The notes: generated from the letters alone by a model not told the origin. Positions 23,699-33,986 are shown, counted from the stretch's first letter. The stretch: DNA of 64,000 nt from Streptomyces cucumeris (GCF_024295805.1 NZ_JANCLX010000038.1:1-64000); one strand, 5' to 3'. A program made the numbers and translations.

Positions 23699-26600
23699 TG
23701 GCGATGCCGACGCACGGCCTGCCCCCGGCCGAGCGGCCGGGCCCTCATGACCCGTCGGTCCCGTCCGGGGCACCGGAGGACGGGATACCCGCCCGGGCGG
23801 CGACCGGTCTGGCACACGGCGTACACCTCCAGGCCCAGCGCACCCCCCACGCGGTCGCGCTGGTGGACGGCGGCCGCCGGTTCAGCTACACGGCGCTGGA
23901 CACCGCGGGAGCCGATGTGGCCACGGCGTTGCGCCGCCACGGGGTGCGCCCCGGCGACGCGGTCGCCGTCGGTCTGCCTCGTTCGTGGCACCTGGTCGTG
24001 GTGGTGCTCGGCGCACTGCGGCTGGGTGCCCGCGTGGTACCGCTGGACACACAGAGCCCACCGGAGCGGCAGGCGCACATCCTGACGGACTCGGGCAGCG
24101 TCGTGCTGGTGCACGGCGCCACGGCGCCACACGATCCGCCCGCCACCGTGCGTACGCTGCCCGCGGTAGGGCTGCTGGCCGCCGTGACGGACGCCGATGA
24201 GCCCGGCGACGGCGAAGCCCCGGCGGATGATGTCGTCGACGGGTTCCCCGAGCGGCCGGGCGGGCTGATGCTCTACACCTCGGGCACCACCGGCCGGCCC
24301 AAGGGTGTGGAGCTGCCGGAGGCCGGTGTGATGCGGATGGCCCTGCCCGGCTGGCTTCGGCTCGAGGCGGGGGCACGCTACTCCTGTCTGTCCAACCCGG
24401 CCTTCGACGCGATCAACTTCGAGCTGTGGACACCGCTGCTGACCGGCGGTTGCTGTGTGGTGCTCCGTGATGAGGACGTCCAGTCGCCGCACCGGCTGGC
24501 CGCCGCGCTGCTGCGCGAGCGGATCGACACCGTGCTGGTCACCACCGCGCTCTTCCACGCCGTGGTGGACACCGTGCCCTCCTGCTTCGCCGGAGCACAC
24601 CAGGTGCTGGTCGGCGGTGAACAGCTCAACCCGGCCGTGGTGCGGCGCTGGTACGAGCACAACGCGAGCGGTTCCACCGTGCTGCGCAACGCCTACGGGC
24701 CCACCGAGGTGTGCACCATCGCGCTCAGCCACCCGCTCCCCCGCGACGTCGACGCGGAGGTGGTGCCGGTCGGCAGGCCGATACCGGAGACCGGGGCGCT
24801 GCTGGTGACACCGGACGCCGAACGCGTCGCCGGACCGGGCGAGGTGGCCGAACTGCTGCTGTCCGGGCCCGGCGTGGCGACCGGCTACCGCGACCTGCCG
24901 GAGGAGACCGCCCGCCGGTTCGTCCGGCTGCCCTGGTACGACGACGGCCGGGAGCGCTACTACCGCACCGGTGACCTGGTACGGGCCGATGACGACGGCG
25001 TCATCAGCTACCTGGGCCGGGTGGACCGGCAGGTGAAGGTACGGGGGTTCCGGATCGAGCCCGCCGAGGTGGAGCGGCGTATCGCCGCGCATCCGGCGGT
25101 GCGGCAGGCGTACGTCTGCACCCGGGAGGTTCCGGCGACCGCCGGACACGAGCTGGTGGCCTATCTGGTGGTCGCCCCGGAACTGGACTTCGAGGAGTTC
25201 GACCGGCATCTGACGTCCGCCGTACCGGCGTATATGAGACCGCACCGGGTTCACCGGGTGGACGCGCTGCCGCTGACCGGCAACGGCAAGGTGGACCGAG
25301 CCGCGCTGCTGCGCGGCTCGGACCGCCCGTGGCAACCCTCCGCCGGGGCGGGTCCGGTGGCTCCGGTCACCGCCCTCCAGCGCGAGGTGCTGGAGATGGC
25401 CGAGGAGGTACTCGGCACCTCCGGACTGCGCCTGGCCGACCGCTGGATCTCCAGCGGCGGCGACTCACTGCGCGCCCTGCGGTTCCGGTTCGAGATCCGC
25501 CGCCGCTGGGGCCATGAGCTGGGTCAGGCGGCGGTGATGCACGCCGACTTCGCCGCCATCGCCGAAACCATCGAGCAGGCGGGCTCGGGGGCCGGTCCGC
25601 GCTATCCGGTGCCGACCCCGCCGTCCGGTGCCACCCGTGGCCCGGCCACCAGCGAACAGCAGCGGCTCTGGCTGCACCACCAGCGCTTCCCCGGTACCCG
25701 TGGCTACACGGTGGGCCAGACCCTCCGGCTGGACGGCGCGGTGGACCGGACCGCGCTGCGCCGTGCCCTGTGCGACCTGGTGGCCCGGCATCCGGCCCTG
25801 CGAACCGGTTTCGAGCCGTCGCCGGACGGTCTGCTGCAAGTAGTGGGCGAGCCGTACGACCCGTGGACCGAGCCGGAGGCCACGGCGGCCGCCGGTGAGG
25901 AGGCGGCGGCCCGCGCCGACCGGTTCTTCGCCGAGCCGCACGATCTGGCGTCTCCCCGGATGCTGGCCGCCTGCTGGCTGCCGGACCCGAACGGCGGCAC
26001 GCTGCTGCTGCGGCTGCACCACATCGCGGTCGACGGCTGGTCGCTGACCGTGCTCTTCCGCGATCTGTCCGCCTGCTATGCCCGGGCGCTGAGAACACCG
26101 AAAGCCGCGCTGCCGGAGCCCTCCGCCGCGCCCACCCCGCTGGACCACGCCGCCTGGCAGGCCGACTGGTTCGCCGGGGACGGGTACCGGGCACTCCGCG
26201 CCGGGCTGCGCGAAGTCCGGGCCACCGGCGAGGAGCCGGATGAACCGGCGCGGCAGAGCCACGAGCGATCCCTCCCCGAGGGCAGACTGCTGCACACCGT
26301 GCTGGACCCGGACCGCCGCGCCGCGGTGGACCGACTCTGCGGTGAACTCGACCTGAGCCGCTTTGAGTTGCTGCTCGGGGTGTTCGCCTGGAGTCTGTAC
26401 GCGGTCACCGGCCGGACCCGGCCGCGGATCGCCACTCCGGTGACCGGCCGCCCGGTGCGGGAGTTCGAGTCGAGTGTCGGGATGTTCGCCAACACCGTGC
26501 TGCTGCCGGTGGCGGTCGCGCCGCGCGGCGAGCTGCGCGCCGAACTGCTGCGGCTGGGCACGGCGGTCCGCGAAGCCCTGGAGTGGCAGGACGTCTCGCT

Positions 26601-29600
26601 CGCCGATGTCCTGGAGGACCGTGACCATCCGCCCGGCCGGCCCCCGTTCGACGTGCTGTTCGTGCTGGAGAACACCGACTTCGGCGCGCTGGAGCTGCCC
26701 GGGGTCACCACCCGTCCGGTGTGGCGGGCACCAGCCGAGGCCAAGACGCCGCTGACCGTCTCGCTGGTGGAACACCCGGACGGCTTCGACTGCCTGTGGG
26801 AGTACGCGGCCGGCCACTTCACGGCCGCCGAGATCGACGCTCTGGACCGGCTGTTCCGGACCGGACTCGACCTGCTCGGCGCGGGCCGGTCCGCCACCCC
26901 CGTCGAACTGGCGGCCCCCTACCGGCGCGGACTGCCGGAATTCGGCCGCGGCGCCGCGCCGGCCGAGGGCTGGACCACGGTGGCCGAGGGCTTCGCTCTC
27001 CAGGTCACCCGGACCCCGGACGCCCCGGCCCTGATGGCGGCGGACGGCCCCGTCACCTACGCGCGGCTGGACGGGTGGGCCGCTGCGCTCGCCGAGGAAC
27101 TGCGCGCCGCGCACCCCCTGCCTGCCGGTGACGCGCGACCGCGGCATGTGGCGCTGTACCTGGAGCCCTCGGTGGAACACGTGGTGGCGCTGCTGGCGCT
27201 CGCCCGGCTCAACTGGACCGCGGTACCGCTGGACCCGGCCTACCCGGCCGGGCTGGTGCGGCAGATCCTGCACCAGGTCGACCCGGTGTGCGTGCTCCTC
27301 GCGCCGGGCCACGGACCGTCGTTCGACGTGGTCGACCCGGGCGGCGCACCGCGCCGGACGGTCACCCTGGCGGAGGGCGAGCGGCCCGCCGTGCCGCTGC
27401 CGCCGCACACCGGCCGTCCGCTGTACACGCTGTTCACCTCCGGCTCCACCGGGGTGCCCAAGGGGGTCCAGGTCTCCGACCACACACTGGCCAACCTTCT
27501 GCACTGGCAGACGGCCGAGGGCGGACTGGGCGCACCGGCGGTGACCCAGCAGTTCTCCATGCTGTCCTTCGACGTGTCGTTCCAGGAGATCTTCACGACC
27601 CTGTGCGGTGGCGGCTGTCTGCACCTCGTACACCGTGGATGGCGGCAGGACGTCCCGGCCCTGCTGGACCAACTGGAGTCGGCCGGTGTGGAGCGGATCT
27701 TCATGCCGTACGTGGCGCTGCAGCTGCTGGCCGAACACGCCGTCCATCTGGGCCGCTACCCGTCCCGGCTGCGGGAGGTGGTCACCGCGGGCGAGCAACT
27801 GGTGTGCACCGACGCCATCCGCCGCTGGTTCGCCGGTCTGCCCGGCGCCCGGCTGTTCAACCACTACGGGCCGACCGAGACACATGTGGTCAGCGCACTG
27901 TGCCTGGACGGGGATCCGCAGCGGTGGCCGGAGCGTCCGGCCATCGGCACCCCGGTGGCGGGCGCGCTGCTGCGGGTGGTGGACCCGGCGGGCGAGCCGC
28001 TGCCCGCCGGTTGCGTCGGTGACCTGCTGATCGGCGGCACCATGGTGTCGCGCTGCTATCTGGGCGACACGGCGCTGAACCGGGAGCGCTTCGCCGAACT
28101 GCCCGGCGCGGGCCTGTTCTACCGCAGCGGCGACCGGGCGTCCTTCGGCCACGACGGACTGCTGCACCACCACGGCCGGGACGACCAGCAGATCAAGCTG
28201 AGCGGGCACCGGCTGGAGCTGGGCCAGGTGGAAGCGGCGCTGCTGCGCCACCCCAGGGTGGTCAACGCGGTGGTGGTCCCGGAGGGCGGCGGGCTGACCG
28301 CCTGTCTGGAGTGCCGCGACACCACCCCTTCGGCCCGTGAGCTGGCCGACCACCTCGTGCCACTGCTCCCGCCCCATGTGCGGATCGACCGGTTCCGTCG
28401 GCTGGAGTCGCTGCCGCGCACACCGAGCGGCAAGTTGGACCGCCGTACGGCGCTGCGCACACCGGGCGAGGAACTGCGCCACGCCCCCGCCGACGGGCAG
28501 CCGCTCTCGCACGCGGAGAGCGAACTGGCCACCGCCTTCGAGACGGTGACCGGTCTGCCCATCGGCCCGGACCAGACGTTCTTCGCGGCCGGTGCGTCCA
28601 GCCTGGCGCTGATGCGCTTCCATCTGCGCTGCACCACCACGCTGGGTCTGCGGTTCGAGATCGCCGACCTGTTCGAGCATGTGACGGTACGTGCGCTGGC
28701 CCGCTTCCTGGACGGCACGGGGCCGGACCGCCGCTCCGTCGCGAGCGCCACGGACCCCGCGGACGCCGCGGATCTCCCCGCACCTGCCGGCCGTGCTCCG
28801 CTCGGGCGCGCCGGGTCCGGCGCGTCATCGGCGGAGGTCGCCGGGACGGCGGGCCCGGAGCCGATCGCTGTGGTGGGGATGGCGGTGCGGCTGCCCGGCG
28901 CTCCGGACCTGCGGTCCTTCTGGGAGCTGATCCGGCACGGCGGCCGGGGCATCGAGTACTTCGACGCCCCGGACGGGCTGGTGGGAGCACGCAGCCAGAT
29001 GGACGGGCTGCTCGAGTTCGACCCGGAGCACTTCGGCATCAGCCGGCAGGAGGCCCGGCTGATGGACCCACAGCAGCGGCATACGCTGATGACCTGCGTC
29101 GAAGCGCTGGCGCACGCCGGTATCGCCGACACCTCGGACCTCCGGGTCGGGCTGGTGGCGAGCGCGGGCGAGAACACCTACTTCCAGGGGATGCTGCGGC
29201 AGACCGATCCGGACCGGTTGCCGGACGGGTTCCAGCTCGCGCTCCACCACGACAAGGACTTCCTGGCCACCAAGGCCGCCTACCACCTCGATCTGACCGG
29301 CCCCGCGTTCACCGTCCAGGCCGCGTGCGCCAGTTCGCTGTTCGCGGTGCACGTGGCCGCCGGGCTGCTGCGGCAGGGCGACGCCGAGGTGATGCTGGCG
29401 GGCGGGGCGCTGGTGGACACCGGGCTGAGCGATGGATACCGCTACAAGCCGCAGCACATCTACTCCGAGGACGGCCACTGCCGGTCCTTCAGCGATGACG
29501 CCACCGGCACGGTCGGCTCCAGCGGGGTCGGCATGCTGGTGCTCAAACCGCTGAGGCTGGCACGCAGGGCGGGCGACACGGTCTACGCGCTGGTCACCGG

Positions 29601-32600
29601 GTCGGCCGTCAACAACGACGGGGCGGACAAGCTCGGCTACAGCGCCCCGTCGCTCGCCGGTCAGCGCGAGGTGATCCGCACCGCCCTGCGCCGCAGCGGT
29701 CGTACCGGCGCCGACCTCGGCTACGTCGAGGCGCACGGCACCGGCACCCGGCTCGGTGATCCGGTCGAAGTCGGCGCGCTGCGCCAGGCGTTCGAGGTGC
29801 CGGAGTCCGGCCGGACCGCACTGAGCTCGGTCAAGAGCCAGATCGGCCACCTGGGCGCGGCGGCCGGAGTGGTCGGCCTGGTCCGGGCGGCGCTGTCCGT
29901 CCACCACGGCCTGATCCCGCCCACACTGGACTTCCGCGCCCTCAACCCGCAGTTGGGCCCCGACCCCACACCGTTCTACATCCCCACGCGGGCACTGCCC
30001 TGGCCGTCCGACCGACCGCGGGTGGCGGCGGTCAGCAGTTTCGGTATCGGGGGCGCCAACGCGCACGCGGTGATCGAAGCGGGCGAGCCGGGACGCCCGG
30101 CCGACCCGGCTCCGCCCTGTCTGCTGCTCTCCGCCTCCAGTGAGGTGGCGCTGCGCGCCGACGCGGAGCGGATCGCCGCGTACCTCACGGAACACCCGGA
30201 GGCCTACCCGGCGGTCCTGCGGCACCTCCAGGCCGGCCGGCCCGCCCGCCGCCGGCGGATGGCGGCGGTCTGCCCCGACGTGGCCTCGGCAGTGCGGTGG
30301 CTGCGCACCGCCACCAGCACGACGGTCGAGCCGGGGGCCGAACGGGTCACGGCGGCGGACCACGGCGCGCCACGGCTGGTCGCCGACTGGCTGGCCGGCC
30401 ACCGGATCGACTGGCCGGAGGGGCCCGCGCAGGCGCCGTGGGACTTCCCCCCGCCCGCCTTCGCCCGGGCGGAGTACGACATCGAACGGGTCGCGGCCGC
30501 ACCGGAGCCGACCACTGCCACCTGGCCCGAACGGCTGGCCGAGGAGGAGTGGCTGCACCAGCCGCACTGGGTCCGCTACCGCCGGGCCACCACCGTCGGC
30601 GCCACGGCCACCGGCACGGAGGCCGCCACCCATCCCCTGGTCCTGGTCACGGACGGCCCGGCCGATCCCGGGGAGGTACGGGCGCTGCGCTCGGTCCGTC
30701 CGCGGGTGGTGCTGGTGTCCGCGGGGAGCGGATTCGCCCGGCTCGGCGACGACTCCTACCAGGTGGACCCGACCGACCCGGCCTCGCTGGGCGCGCTGCT
30801 GGACGCCCTGGGCGACCTGGGCCCCGTGGACTGGCTGCACGCGGTGCCGCTGGGCGTGACCGGTCCGGTCGACACCGAACGGCTGGCCCGCGCCCGCCGG
30901 GCCTGTCTCGACGCCCCGGCCGCACTGGTCCGGGCGGCGGCGGGCCGGACCGGTCTCACACCACGCCCGGTGTGGCTGTCGTACCGGGCCCGGCCGGTGG
31001 ACGGCCCGGTGGAACGGCCCGAGTTGGCACTGCTCGCCGGGGTCACCGAGGTCGCGCCACAGGAAGGCGCCACCGCCGGGCACTGGGTGGACCTCCCGGC
31101 CGCCGGGCCGTCCGGCTGGGCGGCGCCGCTGGCGGAGCTCCTGGCCGCCGACGGAGAGCCGCCCGCGCATCTGGCGCTGCGCCACGGCTACTGGTGGCGG
31201 CAGGCCACCCTGCCGGTACCGGCACCGCCCGCGGACACCCCCGTGGTACCGGCCGCGGCGGATACGGCCCACCTCATTCTGGGCGGCACCGGTGGAATCG
31301 GCGCCACCATCGCCGCATGGCTGCTGGAACGCACCCGCGGCCGGGTGCTGCTGCTGGCCAGGCGGCCGGAACTGCCGGAGTCGCTGATGCCGTGGGCCGA
31401 CCGGATCGAACTGGTCGAGGCCGATCTGGCCACCGGCACCCCGGATCGGCTCACCTCACTCGTGGCCGGCCGTACGGGCCGGCTGGACACCGTGGTGCAC
31501 GCGGCGGGTGCAGGAGTGGGAGGGCTGATCGCCCGCCGTGACCCGGCGGCGGCACACTCCGGCTCGGCCGCCAAACTGCACGGCGCGCTGCTGGTGGAGC
31601 GGCTGGTGGAACGGTTCCGGCCGCACCTGGCCGTCTACTGCTCCTCCATGGCGGGGACGCTGGGCGGGGTCGGCCAGCTCGACTACGCCGCGGCGGCCGG
31701 GGCACTGGACGCCTTCGCCCACCACGAGCCGCCCCGGCCGGCCGGCAGCGGGACGACCCTTCGTCTCGCCATCGGCTGGGACGTGTGGCGCGAGGCCGGG
31801 ATGGCGCTGCGCGCACCGGCCACGGACATCCGCCACCAGGCCCATCTGGCGGTCGGGCTGACCGTGGCGGAGGGGCGCCGGACCCTCGCGCGGGCGCTCG
31901 CCACGCAGCTTCCGCAGGTGCTGGTCTCCACCACCGAACCGATGGCCTCACGCGCCTTCTACACCGGTCCCGCGCCCGCACCGGACACCGCGGACGCGCC
32001 ACCCGGTCCCATGGCGGCCGTGACCGAACCAGCCGCGCTGCTGGGCGACTGGCTGTGCGAATGGCTGGGCCTTGACACCCTCGACCCGGACGATTCGCTC
32101 TACGACCTGGGCGCCGACTCGCTGACGCTGCTGGACCTCATCGGCGAGATGAAACGCCACTTCGACGTGGAACTCGATCTGGCCGAGCTGAGTCACCAGG
32201 TCTCACTGACCGAGGTGCTGACCCTGCTGGACCGGGCCCGCGTCCCGGTGCCCGCCGCCACCGGCACGGCCGAGGCGACCGATGACGTCACCCTCGAGGT
32301 GTGGCAGCGGGGCACCGGAGCGGAAGTGCTGTGCCTGGTGCACCCCGTCGGCGGAGACATCCAGGCGTACCGCGCGCTCGTCGCGGGCCTCGACCCACGG
32401 CTGACCGTGGCGTTGATCGCCGACCCGGCGCTGCGCCGGTCCGGCGGCCCGGAGTGGAACATCGCCGAGCGGGCCCGCCACTACCACGCGGCGCTGGAGG
32501 CACGTTTCCCGGCCGCCACATGGCACCGGCAGCTGGCCGGGTGGTCGTTCGGCGCATGGGTGGCCCTCGGTATGGCCGCCGAAGCGGAGGCGGCCGGCCG

Positions 32601-33039
32601 CCCCGCGGACGCGCTCCACCTGCTGGACCCGCCGCCACCTGGCTCCGGCCCGCTCTACCAGCGTTACGACGAGGGCGAGTTGCAGACGCTCTTCGCACAC
32701 GAGCTGGGGCTCGGCGGAAGTGGCCGGGAGGGCGAGGCCGCCCGGGAGTACGCCGAGCGGCTCACCCGGCGCTGTCTGGCCAACCTCCGTGCCATGGCGG
32801 AACACCGGCTGCCGTTGCTGACCACCACCCCGGCGCGGGTGTGGCTGGCCCGGCTCCCGGTGAACGGCCTGCCGCCACTCGGCTCGCCCGCCGTGCAACG
32901 TGCGTCGTGGCGGGCCCACCTGACCGCGCCGGGCGACTGGCGGGAACTGGAGACCACGCACTACGGCCTGGTCCGCCCGCCCCATGTCGAGGCGATATCG
33001 GCCGCGGTCAACGCCGTCCACCACGAGGCGGCCGGCTGA
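23698..33039 (+). CDS. NRPS-PKS hybrid, A-T-C-A(Pro)-T-KS-KR-T-TE, without AT
   Basis: A 3113-residue assembly line. A1 (~40-540) has code read as D-A-F-V-V-G-A-T-I-K. T1 has Ser590. The C domain has HHIAVDG at 774-780. A2 has FTSGSTGVPKG from 1246, and its code D-V-Q-F-V-A-H-V-V-K (Asp1292) matches known proline codes. T2 has Ser1635. The KS has Cys1877, His2013 and His2051, all intact. A KS-to-AT linker then joins directly to the post-AT linker with no acyltransferase. The KR has LGGTGGIG at 2528-2535 and Tyr2663, but Ala where the usual Asn lies four residues later. T3 has Ser2808; TE has GWSFG with Ser2950 and His3088. Predicted product: aminoacyl-proline extended by one ketide unit and reduced to a beta-hydroxy acid. 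The malonyl unit must be loaded in trans. Confidence 0.92.
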   Translation: MAMPTHGLPPAERPGPHDPSVPSGAPEDGIPARAATGLAHGVHLQAQRTPHAVALVDGGRRFSYTALDTAGADVATALRRHGVRPGDAVAVGLPRSWHLVVVVLGALRLGARVVPLDTQSPPERQAHILTDSGSVVLVHGATAPHDPPATVRTLPAVGLLAAVTDADEPGDGEAPADDVVDGFPERPGGLMLYTSGTTGRPKGVELPEAGVMRMALPGWLRLEAGARYSCLSNPAFDAINFELWTPLLTGGCCVVLRDEDVQSPHRLAAALLRERIDTVLVTTALFHAVVDTVPSCFAGAHQVLVGGEQLNPAVVRRWYEHNASGSTVLRNAYGPTEVCTIALSHPLPRDVDAEVVPVGRPIPETGALLVTPDAERVAGPGEVAELLLSGPGVATGYRDLPEETARRFVRLPWYDDGRERYYRTGDLVRADDDGVISYLGRVDRQVKVRGFRIEPAEVERRIAAHPAVRQAYVCTREVPATAGHELVAYLVVAPELDFEEFDRHLTSAVPAYMRPHRVHRVDALPLTGNGKVDRAALLRGSDRPWQPSAGAGPVAPVTALQREVLEMAEEVLGTSGLRLADRWISSGGDSLRALRFRFEIRRRWGHELGQAAVMHADFAAIAETIEQAGSGAGPRYPVPTPPSGATRGPATSEQQRLWLHHQRFPGTRGYTVGQTLRLDGAVDRTALRRALCDLVARHPALRTGFEPSPDGLLQVVGEPYDPWTEPEATAAAGEEAAARADRFFAEPHDLASPRMLAACWLPDPNGGTLLLRLHHIAVDGWSLTVLFRDLSACYARALRTPKAALPEPSAAPTPLDHAAWQADWFAGDGYRALRAGLREVRATGEEPDEPARQSHERSLPEGRLLHTVLDPDRRAAVDRLCGELDLSRFELLLGVFAWSLYAVTGRTRPRIATPVTGRPVREFESSVGMFANTVLLPVAVAPRGELRAELLRLGTAVREALEWQDVSLADVLEDRDHPPGRPPFDVLFVLENTDFGALELPGVTTRPVWRAPAEAKTPLTVSLVEHPDGFDCLWEYAAGHFTAAEIDALDRLFRTGLDLLGAGRSATPVELAAPYRRGLPEFGRGAAPAEGWTTVAEGFALQVTRTPDAPALMAADGPVTYARLDGWAAALAEELRAAHPLPAGDARPRHVALYLEPSVEHVVALLALARLNWTAVPLDPAYPAGLVRQILHQVDPVCVLLAPGHGPSFDVVDPGGAPRRTVTLAEGERPAVPLPPHTGRPLYTLFTSGSTGVPKGVQVSDHTLANLLHWQTAEGGLGAPAVTQQFSMLSFDVSFQEIFTTLCGGGCLHLVHRGWRQDVPALLDQLESAGVERIFMPYVALQLLAEHAVHLGRYPSRLREVVTAGEQLVCTDAIRRWFAGLPGARLFNHYGPTETHVVSALCLDGDPQRWPERPAIGTPVAGALLRVVDPAGEPLPAGCVGDLLIGGTMVSRCYLGDTALNRERFAELPGAGLFYRSGDRASFGHDGLLHHHGRDDQQIKLSGHRLELGQVEAALLRHPRVVNAVVVPEGGGLTACLECRDTTPSARELADHLVPLLPPHVRIDRFRRLESLPRTPSGKLDRRTALRTPGEELRHAPADGQPLSHAESELATAFETVTGLPIGPDQTFFAAGASSLALMRFHLRCTTTLGLRFEIADLFEHVTVRALARFLDGTGPDRRSVASATDPADAADLPAPAGRAPLGRAGSGASSAEVAGTAGPEPIAVVGMAVRLPGAPDLRSFWELIRHGGRGIEYFDAPDGLVGARSQMDGLLEFDPEHFGISRQEARLMDPQQRHTLMTCVEALAHAGIADTSDLRVGLVASAGENTYFQGMLRQTDPDRLPDGFQLALHHDKDFLATKAAYHLDLTGPAFTVQAACASSLFAVHVAAGLLRQGDAEVMLAGGALVDTGLSDGYRYKPQHIYSEDGHCRSFSDDATGTVGSSGVGMLVLKPLRLARRAGDTVYALVTGSAVNNDGADKLGYSAPSLAGQREVIRTALRRSGRTGADLGYVEAHGTGTRLGDPVEVGALRQAFEVPESGRTALSSVKSQIGHLGAAAGVVGLVRAALSVHHGLIPPTLDFRALNPQLGPDPTPFYIPTRALPWPSDRPRVAAVSSFGIGGANAHAVIEAGEPGRPADPAPPCLLLSASSEVALRADAERIAAYLTEHPEAYPAVLRHLQAGRPARRRRMAAVCPDVASAVRWLRTATSTTVEPGAERVTAADHGAPRLVADWLAGHRIDWPEGPAQAPWDFPPPAFARAEYDIERVAAAPEPTTATWPERLAEEEWLHQPHWVRYRRATTVGATATGTEAATHPLVLVTDGPADPGEVRALRSVRPRVVLVSAGSGFARLGDDSYQVDPTDPASLGALLDALGDLGPVDWLHAVPLGVTGPVDTERLARARRACLDAPAALVRAAAGRTGLTPRPVWLSYRARPVDGPVERPELALLAGVTEVAPQEGATAGHWVDLPAAGPSGWAAPLAELLAADGEPPAHLALRHGYWWRQATLPVPAPPADTPVVPAAADTAHLILGGTGGIGATIAAWLLERTRGRVLLLARRPELPESLMPWADRIELVEADLATGTPDRLTSLVAGRTGRLDTVVHAAGAGVGGLIARRDPAAAHSGSAAKLHGALLVERLVERFRPHLAVYCSSMAGTLGGVGQLDYAAAAGALDAFAHHEPPRPAGSGTTLRLAIGWDVWREAGMALRAPATDIRHQAHLAVGLTVAEGRRTLARALATQLPQVLVSTTEPMASRAFYTGPAPAPDTADAPPGPMAAVTEPAALLGDWLCEWLGLDTLDPDDSLYDLGADSLTLLDLIGEMKRHFDVELDLAELSHQVSLTEVLTLLDRARVPVPAATGTAEATDDVTLEVWQRGTGAEVLCLVHPVGGDIQAYRALVAGLDPRLTVALIADPALRRSGGPEWNIAERARHYHAALEARFPAATWHRQLAGWSFGAWVALGMAAEAEAAGRPADALHLLDPPPPGSGPLYQRYDEGELQTLFAHELGLGGSGREGEAAREYAERLTRRCLANLRAMAEHRLPLLTTTPARVWLARLPVNGLPPLGSPAVQRASWRAHLTAPGDWRELETTHYGLVRPPHVEAISAAVNAVHHEAAG

Positions 33040-33096
33040 CCAGCGGTCGCGGACATCCCCCCCACCCACCCTTTGCCGCATCCAGCAGGGAGAGCC

Positions 33097-33969
33097 ATGG
33101 AAGCGTACGAACTCGACGCCATCAAACGGATCACCACCCGCCCACGGGAGGCGTACCGGACCATCGAGGTCGCGCCGATCACCCCGGTCATCGGTGCCGA
33201 GGTCTCCGGTCTTGACCTCACCCAGGAGCTGACCGAGGAACAGCTCAGCGAGGTCCGCCGCGCCTTCCTCGACCACCATGTGCTGGTCTTCCACGAGCAG
33301 GACATCACCTTCGACGACCACAAGCGGTTCGCCGGCCACTTCGGCGAGCTGCGCCCGGTGAACCCGCCGCCACCGGAAGGCGACCCGTACCTGCTGGAGA
33401 TTCGCACCAGCCCCGACGCGAACAACGTCGCCGGCAACGGCTGGCACGCCGACGGCACCGCGGACGCCGAGCCCTCGCTCGGCTCTATGCTGCACATCCT
33501 GCGGACCCCTGAGCCGGAGTGCGGCGGCGACACCATGTTCGCCAATATGCACCTCGCCTACGAGATGCTCTCCCCCACCCTGCGCGGGCTGCTGGACGGG
33601 CTGACCGCCGTGCACGACGGCGGGCTGTCGCTGAAGGGGTACACCCTGCCGCCGGACTACGTGGTACCGAAGTCCGAACACCCGCTGGTGGTCCGGCACC
33701 CGGAGACCGACCGCCCGGTCCTCTACGTCAACCCCGCCTACACCGACCGCATCCCGCAGCTTTCGGCCGACGAGAGCCGAGCGGTGCTGGACCTGCTCTT
33801 CAAGGTGGTCGCCGAACGCCCGTTGCTCTGCTGCCGGGTGCGCTGGGAGCCCAACACCCTGGTGTTCTGGGACAACCGCTGTGTGCAGCACCACGCGATC
33901 TACGACTACCACCCGCACACCCGCTACGGCCGCCGGGTGGCCATCAATGGCGGCCCGCTCAAGGGCTGA
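33097..33969 (+). CDS. TauD/TfdA-family Fe(II)/2-oxoglutarate dioxygenase
   Basis: A 290-residue oxygenase. The iron-binding His-x-Asp lies in NGWHADGTADAEPSLGSML and the distal His in NRCVQHHAIYDYHPHTRYGR, which also carries the 2-oxoglutarate-binding Arg. VIGAEVSGLDLTQELTEEQL near the start is the usual TauD opening. ATG 33097 has a clear AGGGAGA site. It lies 57 bases after the hybrid gene and just before a 17-bp-stem terminator, so it is the last gene of the biosynthetic operon. In the detoxin/rimosamide clusters a TauD enzyme hydroxylates the proline-derived core (as I recall), and the same job is inferred here. Confidence 0.9.
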   Translation: MEAYELDAIKRITTRPREAYRTIEVAPITPVIGAEVSGLDLTQELTEEQLSEVRRAFLDHHVLVFHEQDITFDDHKRFAGHFGELRPVNPPPPEGDPYLLEIRTSPDANNVAGNGWHADGTADAEPSLGSMLHILRTPEPECGGDTMFANMHLAYEMLSPTLRGLLDGLTAVHDGGLSLKGYTLPPDYVVPKSEHPLVVRHPETDRPVLYVNPAYTDRIPQLSADESRAVLDLLFKVVAERPLLCCRVRWEPNTLVFWDNRCVQHHAIYDYHPHTRYGRRVAINGGPLKG

Positions 33970-33986
33970 GCCATCGAGACGGACGT

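Noticed and set aside
25465..31272. Very long minus-strand open frames (over 800-1000 codons) opposite the NRPS-PKS gene
   Set aside because: They are mirror frames caused by extreme GC3 bias of the plus-strand gene. Their translations are Arg/Gly/Gln-rich with no domain.
23698..33039. Hybrid as a syringolin/glidobactin or epoxyketone proteasome-inhibitor synthase
   Set aside because: Those systems also use an AT-less or single PKS module after NRPS, but they need DH or methyltransferase domains and different amino acids. A proline A domain and a TauD gene fit the detoxin/rimosamide type better.
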